Source: Takakia lepidozioides (lineage: Eukaryota; Streptophyta; Takakiopsida; Takakiales; Takakiaceae). From it: a stretch of 64,000 nucleotides of DNA. Within the stretch, counting starts at the first letter, position 1, and each line of letters starts with the position of its first letter. The position numbers were made by a program, and so were the translations under genes. Location of the stretch: positions 32,283,053 to 32,347,052 of the forward strand of contig CM060732.1 of NCBI GenBank assembly GCA_030704615.1, read 5' to 3'. Below are positions 49,136 through 60,140 of the stretch, in pieces. Below the pieces are notes generated by a model. The model had not been told where the DNA came from, did no database searches, and worked only from the letters and a program-made list of their open reading frames with translations.

Positions 49136-50465
49136 TTCAAATCCTGTTCCTCAACCTTCCAAGTGATGCTCCGAGCTGTAATCAAACGAGACACTCATTG
49201 AAACCAGATTGCACCGTGAAGCTTGCATCCACATGCTCGCTCTCTCAGTCAATCGCGAGCATCGCGCTCGAATTAGGAGAGAACATAACTACCGGCCTCT
49301 AACGGTCAACGCCGGTCAACGCGCGTATCCTGCCGACACAAGACAGGTTCACACGACGCAAAGCCGTCCGTCGCGTCGTGTCCATCCATCCATTCCTGGT
49401 GGACGGGGATCGACGGACGGACGGCAATGCACGTTGACAATGGTTAGGAATGGGATGTTGTAGCACACCAATTTAGCCACTGTCGTTAACGATTTCTGAT
49501 GAAGATTCTGCCCCTTTTTCTTTTTTTTAAATAAAGAACAGGGGGATTGCAGCCCTGGTTATTTTATAGATGATAAGGAAAAAATAACCTTACAAAAAGC
49601 CATGAGGCAGATTACTGAGGTACTACTTCGAGCCTAAAGTTCAGATGCTAGGGAGAGATGGAAGCAAGATAAAGATAAGGGAAAAATAACCTTACAGAAA
49701 GCCATAAGGCATATTAATGAGGTACCACTCTGAGCCTAAAGTTCAGATGCTAGGGAGAGATGGAAGCAAGACAAAGATAAGGAACTAACAAAAGTTCCTA
49801 ACTAAGCCAAATAGAGAGAAGCAAGGAGCAAGAGCTACTGGTGAGCTTCCTGAAAAGCCTATGCAGGAAAGAAAGTCTCTTCCAAACAACAGATCAGGGA
49901 GGGAAAGATCCAAGCACCAATTAGCTATAACCTACATACAACCCTTTTTTTCTCTTGGGAGCTTCAAAGGTAAGCTGGGCCTTAGATTTTGCTTTCCTAG
50001 ACCCACTACGTTTATGCCTCCAATTTACTTCCGAATCTTCCGCCTCCAGATGTGTTTGCTTAGTGCTGGTTGAGCTGCCAACAGGCAGGGACGGAGTCTT
50101 CCCACACAGTCGTGTCTGACAGTAAATTGCAAAAAACGAAGTCCTTCCCCCAGGATTTGTCGAAAGAGGCAAGCAGATGATCTCTTCTATTGTTGTTGCA
50201 CCTGGAAAGAGCTGCAATAAGTACAGACCATGCTTTACGAGCTTCAAACCTAAGGTTTGAGTGAGCCAGAAAAAGCACTCTCTGCATACAAGGCCTCTAT
50301 TTCTGATATACCACACAGTATCTCATTTTCCATAACTGCCACAGGATTATCCCTCTCAACGAACCCCCAACTGGACAAGAGCTATGCATTCTGTCACTCT
50401 TGACATTGAGCAAGAAGATAGATGGAGATGAGTCCAGATTTGATGACCAGAACGAATAAAGAAAG
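49136..50465. other. Promoter side of the peptidase and repeat-bearing spacer
   Basis: The first 300 bases upstream of the peptidase ATG are CG-rich with two GGTCAACGC units (near 49,306-49,321) and ACGGACGG runs, consistent with a promoter. A 102 bp tandem repeat follows (separate entry). No supported exon is seen; a minus-strand open frame at 49,921-50,316 has no signature. Confidence 0.45.
49572..49785. repeat. 102 bp tandem repeat, about two copies
   Basis: Units begin at 49,572, 49,674 and 49,776 with GATAAGG and share strings such as TTCAGATGCTAGGGAGAGAT. The two full copies differ at about ten positions. It may be the tail of an unrecognised retroelement. Confidence 0.85.
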
Positions 50466-50766
50466 TGTCATGGTTTTAGTCAGGTTATCTAGAATTACCT
50501 ACTTCTAGTTAACTAGGATATTTTAGATATTTATATTTATATTTTGTGTGTTGGGACTTCATTTGGTCTCACATGTCAAGTGAGGTGTCGAGCCTCACTT
50601 GAGACATGGGGATAAGTTTTCCCCTTGTGAGGATAGAGAAGGTTCATCTTCTTGTAGTTGAGCCTCCATGAGTCTTTCTCACCTCCATAGCTCTAGGTAT
50701 TGAGAAGGAGTGTGTTGAGGGCTTTGTAGGGTGGATTCACTAGAAGGAAAACGCGGAATAACCACT

Positions 50767-51680
50767 GGCCTCCTTAACCACTCTTGTCTTTTACCACTCT
50801 ATAAATCACTCCAAGTAATGGTAACCACTGGCCAGTGGTTAATTCCCATGAAATGCCGCAGTGGCATCATATGGAGTGGTTGGAAGTGGTTTCAACCATT
50901 GAGTAATCCAAGTGTAATATTTAATTTTATATTTATTATTCAACATTTGGTCAAATGTTTATGTTATGATAATATCCGACATGGACGGGTACAGTGGTAA
51001 ATTATGAGTGGTTAAAGACACCTCAGTGATGGGAAGTGGTTTAAACCACTTTCTACTCCACGTGTAATAATTCATTTTTTTAGATTTTTATCATTTCAAA
51101 ATATATTTTAATTAACAAATATATTATTCCACGTGGACGAGGATAGTTTACGTAGATCTGGAGTGGTTAAAGACCCCCCACTGATTGGTACCACTTGCAC
51201 AGTGGTGGAATGTGAGTGGTTAAGACCCTTTTGTAACTGGAACCACTCTTCAAGTAGGCACTTGTGAGTGGTTACATACACGTGAGTGATTGGACCACTT
51301 TTGTGGTGGGTTGTGAGTGGTTGAAGACACCTGAGTGATGGGAGGTGATTGAAACCACTTGCTACTCCGCGTGTAATAATTCAATTTTTATTTAAGATTT
51401 ATCATTTCAAAATATATTTTAATTACGAACTATATTATTCCACGTGGAGGGGGATAGTATGCGTAGATCTGGAGTGGTTAAAGACCCCCATTGATTGGTA
51501 CCACTTTGAGAGTGGTGTAGAGTGAGTGGTTACAGACCATTTAGTAACTGGAACCAATCGGCCAGTGGTTACGCGTGAGTGATTACATACACACCAGTGA
51601 TTGGTATTACTTCTGTGGTGATACATGAAAAACTTTAGTGGTTTGTGTGTTGATGGAAAACCCAAAATCCATCTATCGCT
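50767..51680. repeat. Left subterminal repeat array with two 309 bp tandem units
   Basis: Dense GAGTGGTT and AACCACTT motifs alternate with AT-rich blocks. Units at 51,006-51,314 and 51,315-51,620 are tandem copies sharing strings such as TTTCAAAATATATTTTAATT and GGAGTGGTTAAAGACCCCC. A more diverged third copy precedes them (about 50,790-51,005). Such arrays normally bind the CACTA DNA-binding protein. Confidence 0.85.
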
Positions 51681-51872
51681 ACATTCATCCATCCAGTCAT
51701 GAGTAGAGGGGACTTAGTGTTTTTTTTGTCTTCCCTGCCACTGTGGCAACGTAGCTACGGCGTAAGCCCAGCCCCGTGAGCCTGGGAGCTGAGCTCACGC
51801 TTCAGGGAAGCGTGAGCGGCACAAATCTGCTGGAGAAGCAGGTCCTATAGGCAAGGATTGCAGGAAGAGGGC

Positions 51873-52457
51873 ATGCCTATGAAACTTGGGACGTCGCTGT
51901 CATCAACCGAGATAAGCATGCTGGAGGAGGGAGGGTTCTGTCTTGCACGGTCCTGGGTGGTGCCCTCATGCACTGTCGGTACAGATGTGCCACATGCTCC
52001 GGCAATGCCTCCACCCGGTGCCAACTCCCACCCAACAAAAAGAGATGGAAAAACAGTGCGCCGTGTCGCTTCGGGTGCAGATCACGAATGCAAGATGGAA
52101 TCGGCTAGAATTTTGCAGGTTCGGGTGACTCGTATCACCGAAGTCCCTACCCCGGGGTATGGACGGATTTACATAGTGCTGTCTATTGGCTCAGTTCTTC
52201 ATGACAAAGAATATCAGGTTACCGTGGGATATTTCCCTACGTGCACTTGTCCGGATTTTGTAACGATGCGTGAGGGCGCTCTCGGCATAAGAGGGAAGTG
52301 GGTCCCCTGCAAGCATCAATATTACATATACCTTGTAATTATGTGCTGCAACGGTAAGAGAGACCAATTCATTCACCAAGCCACACTAGGCTACGGAGAA
52401 GTAATCACCCTTCTGCAGCGGAACACCTCACGTAGGGCTCCACCAAATTCTCTTTGA
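51873..52457 (+). CDS. SWIM zinc-finger protein encoded in the CACTA-ended element
   Basis: An open frame of 194 codons from the first ATG, closed by TGA at 52,457 (the frame is open from 51,858). It contains a SWIM finger of the form CxCx(n)CxH: YFPTCTCPDF and WVPCKHQYYIYL, with C124, C126, C146 and H148 counted from this ATG. SWIM fingers bind DNA or protein and occur in MuDR/FAR1-type and other plant transposases. Here only the finger and an upstream beta-rich stretch (ILQVRVTRITEVPTPGYGRI) are seen, with no DDE catalytic core. It may be a complete small DNA-binding protein, an exon of the gene downstream, or a fragment of a longer one. Its frame is intact, unlike the gene that follows. 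Confidence 0.65.
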   Translation: MPMKLGTSLSSTEISMLEEGGFCLARSWVVPSCTVGTDVPHAPAMPPPGANSHPTKRDGKTVRRVASGADHECKMESARILQVRVTRITEVPTPGYGRIYIVLSIGSVLHDKEYQVTVGYFPTCTCPDFVTMREGALGIRGKWVPCKHQYYIYLVIMCCNGKRDQFIHQATLGYGEVITLLQRNTSRRAPPNSL

Positions 52458-54200
52458 ACACATACGAGCCATGCCCGCTTCCCATGCTGGTTTCCAGGTT
52501 ACCGTGTAAAGACTTTGCATTTAGGACAAACACATACATTTTGTTCGCGGAACCAGAGCAAATGCACATGCCATTCATTGTAAGCGTCTATCTGTGAATT
52601 GAAATAAAGTGTGTCAATCATTCTGAGCTCAAATCTGCCATATTTTCATATTCCTCTTTTGGTGCAGGCATTGCAGACATGGTGCATGGTGGCCCCCTTT
52701 GTTTTGTCACGGTCAATCTGTGTTTTACGTCTCGTTGGGCGACGCCAACGGCAGGGAAGTTTTGGTGGACGAGACCATTGTTGGAGGCTGCAGGGATCCA
52801 ATATGGCGACGCATCAACGAGGAGTTTGAATCAATTATTTGTAAGAGGCTTGTTACACAGCCTTTCTCAGGCAAGATGTTCCATGTCTGGGATGGCAACC
52901 ACCGATTGCTCGCCGCAGAACATGACATCGAGGTATCATAGCACTGAGGAGGAGTGGCACTATTGTGTGGCCTCCATGGTACTGGATCCCAAGGGAAACA
53001 TCACTGCGTTCTTGACAGCAATGCATGACGTGAACAAGTAAGTGTCTTTCCTGAAATAACCTGATTCTTTCCCTCATGTATGTGTTCGGGAATCATATCA
53101 GACATGTGATGACATACCACTGCTTGTGGCAGGGGAACTGAAATCGCCCATGTTACAACGAACCTGGTACACACCCTGTTCAAGATCTAGAATATTGGCC
53201 AAATGCCCCTCAACACATTCAAGAGCATCCTCAGCCCAGAAACCTTCGCAAAATGCCAGACCTCCAAAACATCTGACACATGGTACAAGCTGGCAAGGGG
53301 AGCATTCATGGAATACATGTACACGGTTAGTATATCATCACCAAGAACTTTCATTTTCTAGTACAATTCAAATTATTCTGTTATCTGATTTTTGATTGGT
53401 TTTTGCAGCAAGAGATAGCGGAGGCTGAGGAGAGGGCTAAAGCATAGTACTACTTCAAAACCCCTGAGGGGATGAAAACATCGAAGGGAGTGGCTGAAGC
53501 AATGAAGTTAAAGATGAATGAGACTCGGAAGAAGCTCCTGAGCGCCTTGGTGAAACAACTGAGAATAGCAGACCCTGCCTTTGCGCCTCAATTCTTGAAC
53601 GAGCTAAGGCCACTGGAACAACAACACCAAGCCAGAGATGACACAGGAAAAGCTGCAGCTCTTGTCAACTGCAGTGGTGGACTCCAAGCAGAAAGTTAAA
53701 TGGTTAGAGATTTGGTATTCTGACCCAATAGTGAAGGACACATATTGCTTCCCAAAGGGGGAAAGAGACGAAAACACTGGCCACATCAGGCCCTTCAGCG
53801 ATCAAGTTTTTGATACATGGCTGCACAAGCCACGTACTGGAGCCAAGTAATCTTGTGGACTGTCTTTTCTTGAATTTACAGAAGGATCTTCCCTGGTATG
53901 AACTCTAACGTTTTGGATTGCATCTTTTGACAGATTGAAGCTCATGCAAACCAAGTGCTGGAGAAGCAGCTAAATGCTTACAAGATGACGATGACCTTCC
54001 CCAAAGATACTCTAGATGATTACTTGAGATAGTGGAAGGCGACAACGTGGAGTAACTGTTTCTTCAGAGAGTTCGCCAGGGAGGGGGGCATATCCCGCAC
54101 AAAAGAGTTCGAGCAGCAGTTCGGAGCCGAGGGAGCCATGAAAAGGGTCCTGTACATGTGGGTCATTTGAACTAAGCAGGTTCATCTTCTTCCTTTATGG

Positions 54201-54242
54201 CCCTCCAAAATTGCGTGCGTCACCGCACTCATTTTTGGAGGG
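54201..54242. repeat. Palindromic micro-element 1 in an intron
   Basis: Inverted arms CCCTCCAAAA and TTTTGGAGGG enclose a centre GTGCGTCACCGCAC. It lies in the intron between about 54,160 and 54,524. Confidence 0.75.
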
Positions 54243-54426
54243 TTAGCTCTCTGGACTGTTTTCCCTACGTCTCATTCAATGCAAGCTCATTTCTTGGAGA
54301 CTCGCTGCCTATCTGGTTGTTTTTTCATGTTATGAGTTCTTGTTGTCTGACCTCTACCTTCAATTGTCTTCTGACGTTTATTAAGTTGTTTTCCAGTTGT
54401 GTGCGTGTTTGTCAACTTTTATTGGA

Positions 54427-54467
54427 CCCCTTAAAATGTGTGCGTTGACGCACACAGATTTCAGGGG
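54427..54467. repeat. Palindromic micro-element 2 in the same intron
   Basis: Arms CCCCTTAAAATG and CAGATTTCAGGGG (imperfect) enclose a perfect palindromic centre TGTGTGCGTTGACGCACACA. Confidence 0.75.
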
Positions 54468-55094
54468 CCACACATCATATAGTTTCTCCTCCACTTTCTG
54501 ATATTGTGCCTGCATTGTTCTGTAGGTATATCAAGAACGTTCTGATTCCTTGGAACAACCTCAGCAAGTACCCAGGCTTCATCGACTTGTGGGCTGACTC
54601 CTCCAACAGCCATACCATGTACACTGCAACAATCCTCAGGGATTACGGTAGATATCACCTCAAGGACTGCTGCTGGTATCTCGACATACCCAAATCAGAT
54701 TGCCCATGGTATGAGTTGCAGACACGGAACCAGAATGACAATGCGGAGTCATTGGCTCCACTAACAGACAGGGAACTGCATGACAGAAACCTGCAAAACC
54801 TTGTTGAGAAGGAACCTGCAGCCACTAACACTCCGGTGAGAGGGAAGGGGAAGGGAAAGGGCACAAAGGACAAAGGGAAGGAGAAGAGCGCCCAAGGGGA
54901 TGCTGCAGTAGGTCAAGGATCGTAAACGCAAGGGGAAGTTTGAGCCATTCGGCGTAGTGGAGCACCCATCCCGAATCAACCGAGAATGCAGATGCGAGCT
55001 TTACTCCTTCCTTGCCATGATGGAGACCAGGAAAGGTGGTTACACTGGAGATCCCTCTCCAACATGGGTTAAGATGAGTGCTTTTCTGGAGTCG

Positions 55095-55165
55095 GTAAGC
55101 AAATTTCCCATCTTCACTGTTGCAAATTTCCCACCTTCACTGTTGCAAATTTCCCATCTTAGATG
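55095..55165. repeat. Short tandem repeat in an intron of the element-borne gene
   Basis: About three copies of a 24 bp unit (CAAATTTCCCATCTTCACTG and variants) follow the exon that ends near 55,094. Confidence 0.8.
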
Positions 55166-55580
55166 TGGTTTTGAATTTTTGTCGGCGCTGTTTGCAGGTT
55201 TCGTCGGGGCGGGATTGGGTGAATGGTGCTCAGAAGCCGTGTGCTGCAGACATGGTGATTGAGACATTTTGGACGGGCAGGCGGTACCAAATATTCTCCC
55301 CACTGGCACTTGCCCAACCTGGAATGCATTTGACGAAAGGTACTGGCGGTGGGTCTTCTCTTTTTGCAAGTTCTTTCTGTCGGATGGAGGGGTTCTGGTG
55401 ATGATTCAGTCTATCACTACGAAATGCCGTCGGGAGATTTCAAGCTATTTGAAGGCCTCAGGGATGAAGATCATCAAAACGTGGAATGGTGTGAACAGCC
55501 TGTACCTGACAAAGGGTGACTGCCCGGGACAAATGGTAATCATCCTTCTCTTTTCTGCTTCAATTTTATTGCAATTTGGC

Positions 55581-55622
55581 CCCTCCGGAATTGAGTGCGT
55601 TGACGCACTCAACTCCGGATGG
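55581..55622. repeat. Palindromic micro-element 3 in a later intron
   Basis: Arms CCGGAATTGAG and CTCAACTCCGG enclose GTGCGTTGACGCAC. It lies in the intron between about 55,536 and 55,690. Confidence 0.75.
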
Positions 55623-57149
55623 TGCAATCGCTCTCATCTGAGTGGGATTTTGAATCAGATCTTATCTGATTCATGATGTCTTTTTGAGCAGACCCGCCTT
55701 TTTGAAGCCGTGTGCCTCGTCAGGATTCGCCCAACTTCCACTCCTGTGTCAGTGAAGGAATTCAGGCTTCATGGGGGAGGCTGTTTTATCAACAACAGGT
55801 TTGATCTTGTGGTGGACGACATTCACTACAACTACGTAGATTCTAATGTGTGTTTGAGAAAGTCCAATTCCACACCATGGGAGAGTGGCAAAGGAGAAGA
55901 GCCCAACTTTTATTCAGACAATTATAGAGACATGCTCTCATCCGGGGTCGCGCATCATGGACCTCACTCTTGGGATAGATTAGACCCCGATCAATCTCTA
56001 GTGTTCTCTTCTTGTTGTAGAGTTTGTAAAACCTTGCTAACAGTACAACGTCTTGTTGGCGCTTCGTACCATGCTTGCAAGGCTGGGGGCAGGCATTTGT
56101 TTGGTGTGGAAGGGGATGCGGATATTTTCAATGACATCATTGCAGGCTTGCAAGGGCCAGCCCCTGCCGTCCAGGAATAGGAGGGTACAGTGCTTGTGGA
56201 TATCAACGAAGGGGACGACAAAGACCTGGACGACAATTTTGCATGTGAGTAAGTTGAAATTCTGTATGATTCTTAGTTCTCGAACACAACCCCCCACCAT
56301 TCCCTTTTCTTCTATGTTCGCTAATGCATTGCGTTCACTTTGGTTGCCAGGATATTGGAAGCTATTCCTTTGCACAACGTCTGTGTTTTCTAGTCCGACT
56401 TCTGGTGCAGCCCTCCACGTTCGGACATCCTGCCAGAGTACGCTGAGGCCATTGCTCGACAGCAGTTGTTGAACAAATCTCCCCCGTGTGCTCGGAAGCA
56501 GAAAAGGCACCAAAGAGCTCGGGTTTTCGTGGATGAAAGTGCCACAGTTTCAGGGCATAGTTGTAGTGATTGAGACCATGCGTCAATGTAGTCCGGTTTT
56601 GGTTCAGGGCATGTGGCAAGTGCCATACCTATTGTGTTCCCACACATTTATGTAATACAATTCCTGCATACGTTGAATGCTCGTTCCTCAATTTCAAGGC
56701 TTGTATGCATTTGCAAATATGACTTCTGTCTGTATTTATGTCTTCATTTCAAATCACTCTGTCATTTTTGCATGAGCTAACATTTTAGGTGCAAGCCTTA
56801 TGGCTGCAGTAGGTATGCACTATCGATTTCAGCGCTAGATGAAGGGCACGACATTCCCAGCAAATGATGTGGGAAGGGATGAAGCGAGACCAGGTCATGC
56901 TCATTTGTGTTTCACTTGTGTTTGTAATATGCATATGGGAGCCTAGCAGCCCTGGGAAGGGGCAAAGAGGTTCATGGTGACATTATCAAAGCTGGAATTG
57001 TACCAGAACATTCCCCTGGTGTACATCTACATCAAATGTGAGCCTGGCAGCCCTGGCCACCGATAGACACGTGTCCACACTGAGAGTGTCGCCACGTGTC
57101 AACATAATCTCCAATATCATCCACGGACCACCAACTTCCACGTGTCCAC

Positions 57150-57423
57150 TGGAAAACGGAAGTGGTTACTTTACCACTATGACACGTCAGTTTACGACTG
57201 TGACACGTCACAGTGGTGAGTTTACACATCACAATGGTTAATTTACCACTATGACATGTCAGCGAACAGGTGGACTCGGACGTGAGTGGTTCGAACCACT
57301 GTCCTTAACCACTGGTGCCACGTAATGTCTTTACCACTCACTTGTCCTAATCCACTGGTTCTTCATCGCTCTGGGGCCAGAGTGGTTTAGTGTCTTTTAC
57401 CACTCAAAATGAGTGGTTAACAG
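57150..57423. repeat. Right subterminal repeat array
   Basis: Multiple TTTACCACTATGACA, AACCACT and GAGTGGTT motifs in both orientations run up to the right terminal inverted repeat, mirroring the left array. Confidence 0.8.
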
Positions 57424-58740
57424 AGTGGTTATTCCGCGTTTTCCTTCTAGTGATTCCCTTAGCAAGGGTGCCCTTGGCTTGACTTAGTTTATGTGATTGA
57501 GTGGATTCATGAGTGGAGGGTTTCCATTATGTTCACTTTCATTATCACTACAAGAAGATCACATTATGCTTATGAGTGCGGAGTGTAAGGATGGTTTTGC
57601 ACTTGTATTGGTGTACACCAAGGAGTGAGAGAGCTAGGGAAAGCTCAAGTATCTCACAAGGCTTGCAAGGTGTTGCAAGGGAGAGTGTGTTTGCATTGCA
57701 TCAAGGAGGTGAAGAGCTCAAGGAGAGAGCTCTTGAGTTACAAGACTTTGCAAGTACTGCAGGGAGAAAGTCTTGTGTATGTGGAAGCAAAATGTTTGAA
57801 AATTTGAGAAGAATGAGCGCCATCTCTTGTATCTCAAGTGTTGTGACAACCATTTGCCAAGGAAGTGGCTTCTATGGTGAAAAGAATGCATGAGGGTTTG
57901 TAGAAGCATTATTGTGCACCAAGGGTTTGAGAGCTTGGAAAAGAGCTCTTGCATCACAAGAGAAGCGTCTTGTGTGTGGAGAAGATAGACACTAGGGTTT
58001 CAAGAGCAAGCTCTAGTTGTTCATGGTGTGAAAGAGAAGCCAAAGAGTGGCACATGCTTGGGTTAGAAACACCATAGAAGGAGTACAACAAAGATAGCTT
58101 GAGGAGCATTGAGTAGCTCAAGAGAAGCTAAGAAGTGGTTGTTTTATCCATGGTGAAATGAAGCCAAATGGGGTTTCATTTGGTTGACAAACAAGTAAGC
58201 TAAGGCGCTAGAAGGGAGTGCTTTTGCTAGTTCTATGAGTTCTTGGATTGCTCTTGGTGAAGCAAGTGGTTGACCAAGCAAGTGGCGCATGTGTGGAGCA
58301 TGCTTTCTAAGTGCGGCTTCCAACTTCAAGCTTGAGGAGAGCTAGAAGGTGAAGGGAACAAGTTCATTCCTTTGTATATGAGGTGATGCTTATGTGGAGC
58401 ATGTTTTCAGCCCATTGAGGCTTCTATTTTCAAGCCTTGGAGAGCAAGAAGAGATGGAGATGTATTGATGCTTGGAGAAGCAACACATAGAACCCAAGAA
58501 TGGAGCATGTGTGTGGATGGCCAAAGAAGAGCACATGAATGAGTGCAAGACTTGGTTGCTTGTCAAATGAGGTAAAAAGCTCTTGAGCTCCAAAGAGAAG
58601 TGAAGCTTGTTGTGTGCCAAATGCATTGCTAGGTGAGATGGAATCAAGATTGGTTGTGGCTTGAGGTGAAGAAGATCAAGGTAGTTTGCCTTGGTATCTC
58701 ATAGAAGTCATAGATGCTTGAGGAGAGCAAGCATGAAGCT

Positions 58741-58915
58741 CAAGGAAGCCCAAACCCTAGCTTGGACTGCACAAACCCCAGCTTGGAATGCACAAACCCT
58801 AGCATGAGATGCACATGAAACCCTAGGTTCATGGGAACAGTCACCGTAGTGTGGGAACGATCACTGTAGTGTGGAAACGGTCACCAAGGTGTGGGAACGG
58901 TTACTATAGGCTGGG
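58741..58915. repeat. Two adjacent short tandem repeats
   Basis: Three copies of a 23-24 bp unit containing CACAAACCCTAGC lie at 58,748-58,800. About four copies of an 18-20 bp unit (GTGTGGGAACGGTCAC and variants) lie at 58,830-58,910. Both sit in the putative LTR. Confidence 0.8.
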
Positions 58916-59100
58916 AATATAGTGACATATAAAGACAATATAGGGCTTTTGGAGGATTTTCAAGGGCCTTTTGAAGAATTGTTTGGGGGATCTTTGGGAT
59001 CTTTTGAGGAGCTTTTGGAAGACACTCTGAGGAGCTTTTGTAAGGCGCTTTGAAGAGCTCTTGAAGAGGTATTTGGATGACTGTTTGGAGGACTATTTGC

Positions 59101-59345
59101 GGTCCTTGAAGGCCAAGTTTTGGCAAGTTTTTGGAGCCTTTGGAAGGCTATGTGGAGGACCATTTGGGGTCTTTGAAGGCCAATATTTGGCAAGTTTTTG
59201 GAGCCTTTGGAAGGCTGTTTGGAGGGCTGTTTGGGGTCCTTGGAGGCCGATATTTGGCGAGCTTGAGGAGTCTTTGGCGACTTGTTTAAGGACTATTTGG
59301 GGTCCTTGAGGGCCAAGATTTGACAGGCTCTTGGGGCCTTGGTGT
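59101..59345. repeat. 66-67 bp tandem repeat, four copies
   Basis: Units start at 59,101, 59,168, 59,235 and 59,301 with GGTCCTTGAAGGCC-like sequence and share TTTTTGGAGCCTTTGGAAGG. The surrounding 58.9-59.1 kb region has related GGAGCTTTTGGA motifs. Confidence 0.85.
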
Positions 59346-60140
59346 ACTGTTTGAAGTACCATTGTCCAAGCTTTGCGAGTCTTCGTGAGATTATTTGAGA
59401 GACATCTTGAGGGCTCTTAGAGAGTTATTTGAGAGATCCTTGAAAGGTCTTGTCTATTGCTTAAGCAAGAGAGTGTGGAGATAGGGTAGTGGGATGAGAG
59501 CATGTTGTGATAGGAATTGCTTAAGTCTCTCTTCCTTGTAGTCTTCCACCCTCTCTATAGGCCAAAACCTTTCCGTAGGTGGAGGCAAGAGTCAGTCCGG
59601 GTTTGGGCTGGGGTGTCTTGTAGGAGCGACACTGTGGAGTGTTTTTGGTGTGGGGGAGTTAGTGTTTTGATTTGCGTGTGTTTGGATCCCCTCCACACCT
59701 GCATGCTTGACTGTGCGCCATGTTAGTTTTGTGTGGGCGTTTGTTTTCATAGGAGGTTGGTCCGGATTTGATCACCGGACAATCCTAGAGCGTGCTATCG
59801 GTGGTGAGGCTGGGGTGATGACCAGTTAGACCATCATTGTTCTCTTATGGTGAGGCTGGGTTGATGACCAGCAGACCATATGAGTGCTTGCGGTGGATGT
59901 AGGTGCAGGTACAGGTCTACGTTAGAAACCTATTATTCCTTATTGAACTAGTAGCCGCAACAAGTTCTCTACCCAGTTACCTTGTAGAAAGTGGGGATTA
60001 GAGACAGATTGACAACCGGTTGGGTTGTGAGTTTTCATCACGGAGGTGCCACCAGTTACTGAGGGGAGTGCCGGTACGAGCACCAGCGATACTAGTGGGT
60101 ACATAAGACGAGGTGTGCTGTTTAGGCCACCTTCAATTCA

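Larger units (their letters stand above)
52677..56573 (+). pseudogene. Decayed gene with ParB-like and Rossmann methyltransferase-like segments
   Basis: At least eight plus-strand exons with usable GT-AG sites run through the element. Segment 1 (52,678-53,040) reads VSLGDANGREVLVDETIVGG and then MFHVWDGNHRLLAAEHDI, which resembles the DGxHRLxA signature of ParB/Srx-like domains. Segments at about 53,125-53,330, 53,409-53,848, 53,935-54,159 and 54,525-55,094 are lysine/glutamate-rich, with a basic run RGKGKGKGTKDKGKEK. The segment at about 55,199-55,535 has CPTWNAFDERYWRWVFSF followed by FLSDGGVLVMIQS and YLKASGMKIIKTWNG, the shape of a class I methyltransferase (DPPW-like motif IV region, then motif V). 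The final exon ends at TGA 56,571-56,573 with a basic ARKQKRHQRAR tail. Decay: in-frame TAG at 53,188, 53,446 and 54,030, and frame changes near 52,934, 53,650, 54,917 and 55,285. Domain names are my reading of short motifs and need profile searches. Confidence 0.55.
50738..57452 (+). mobile_element. CACTA-ended DNA transposon carrying SWIM, ParB-like and methyltransferase-like genes
   Basis: A 6,715 bp element with perfect 29 bp terminal inverted repeats beginning CACTAGAAGGAAAACGCGGA (50,738-50,766 and 57,424-57,452). It is flanked by the 3 bp duplication ATT on both sides (50,735-50,737 and 57,453-57,455). CACTA termini with 3 bp duplications and dense subterminal repeats (here GAGTGGTT/AACCACTC) are hallmarks of the EnSpm/CACTA superfamily. 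No TNP2-like transposase was recognised inside. The cargo is a SWIM zinc-finger ORF and a decayed multi-exon gene, both on the plus strand. It is either a non-autonomous element that captured genes or a family with an unfamiliar transposition module. The intact ends suggest a fairly recent insertion. Confidence 0.85.
50466..59760 (+). other. Candidate long 5' LTR region, split by the CACTA-ended element
   Basis: The sequence flanking the CACTA-ended element (50,466-50,737 and 57,456 to about 59,760) has no host-gene signal, begins with a TG-type end (TGTCATGGTTTTAG) and leads into gypsy gag at 60.1 kb. It contains several internal tandem repeats. I infer that it is the retroelement's 5' LTR and leader. 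The 3' LTR is outside the window, the inner LTR boundary and primer-binding site could not be placed, and only a comparison with the other LTR could confirm this. Confidence 0.35.

Noticed and set aside
54655-54979. Minus-strand Phe/Pro-rich open frames
   Set aside because: They are the complement of the lysine/glycine-rich segment of the element-borne gene.
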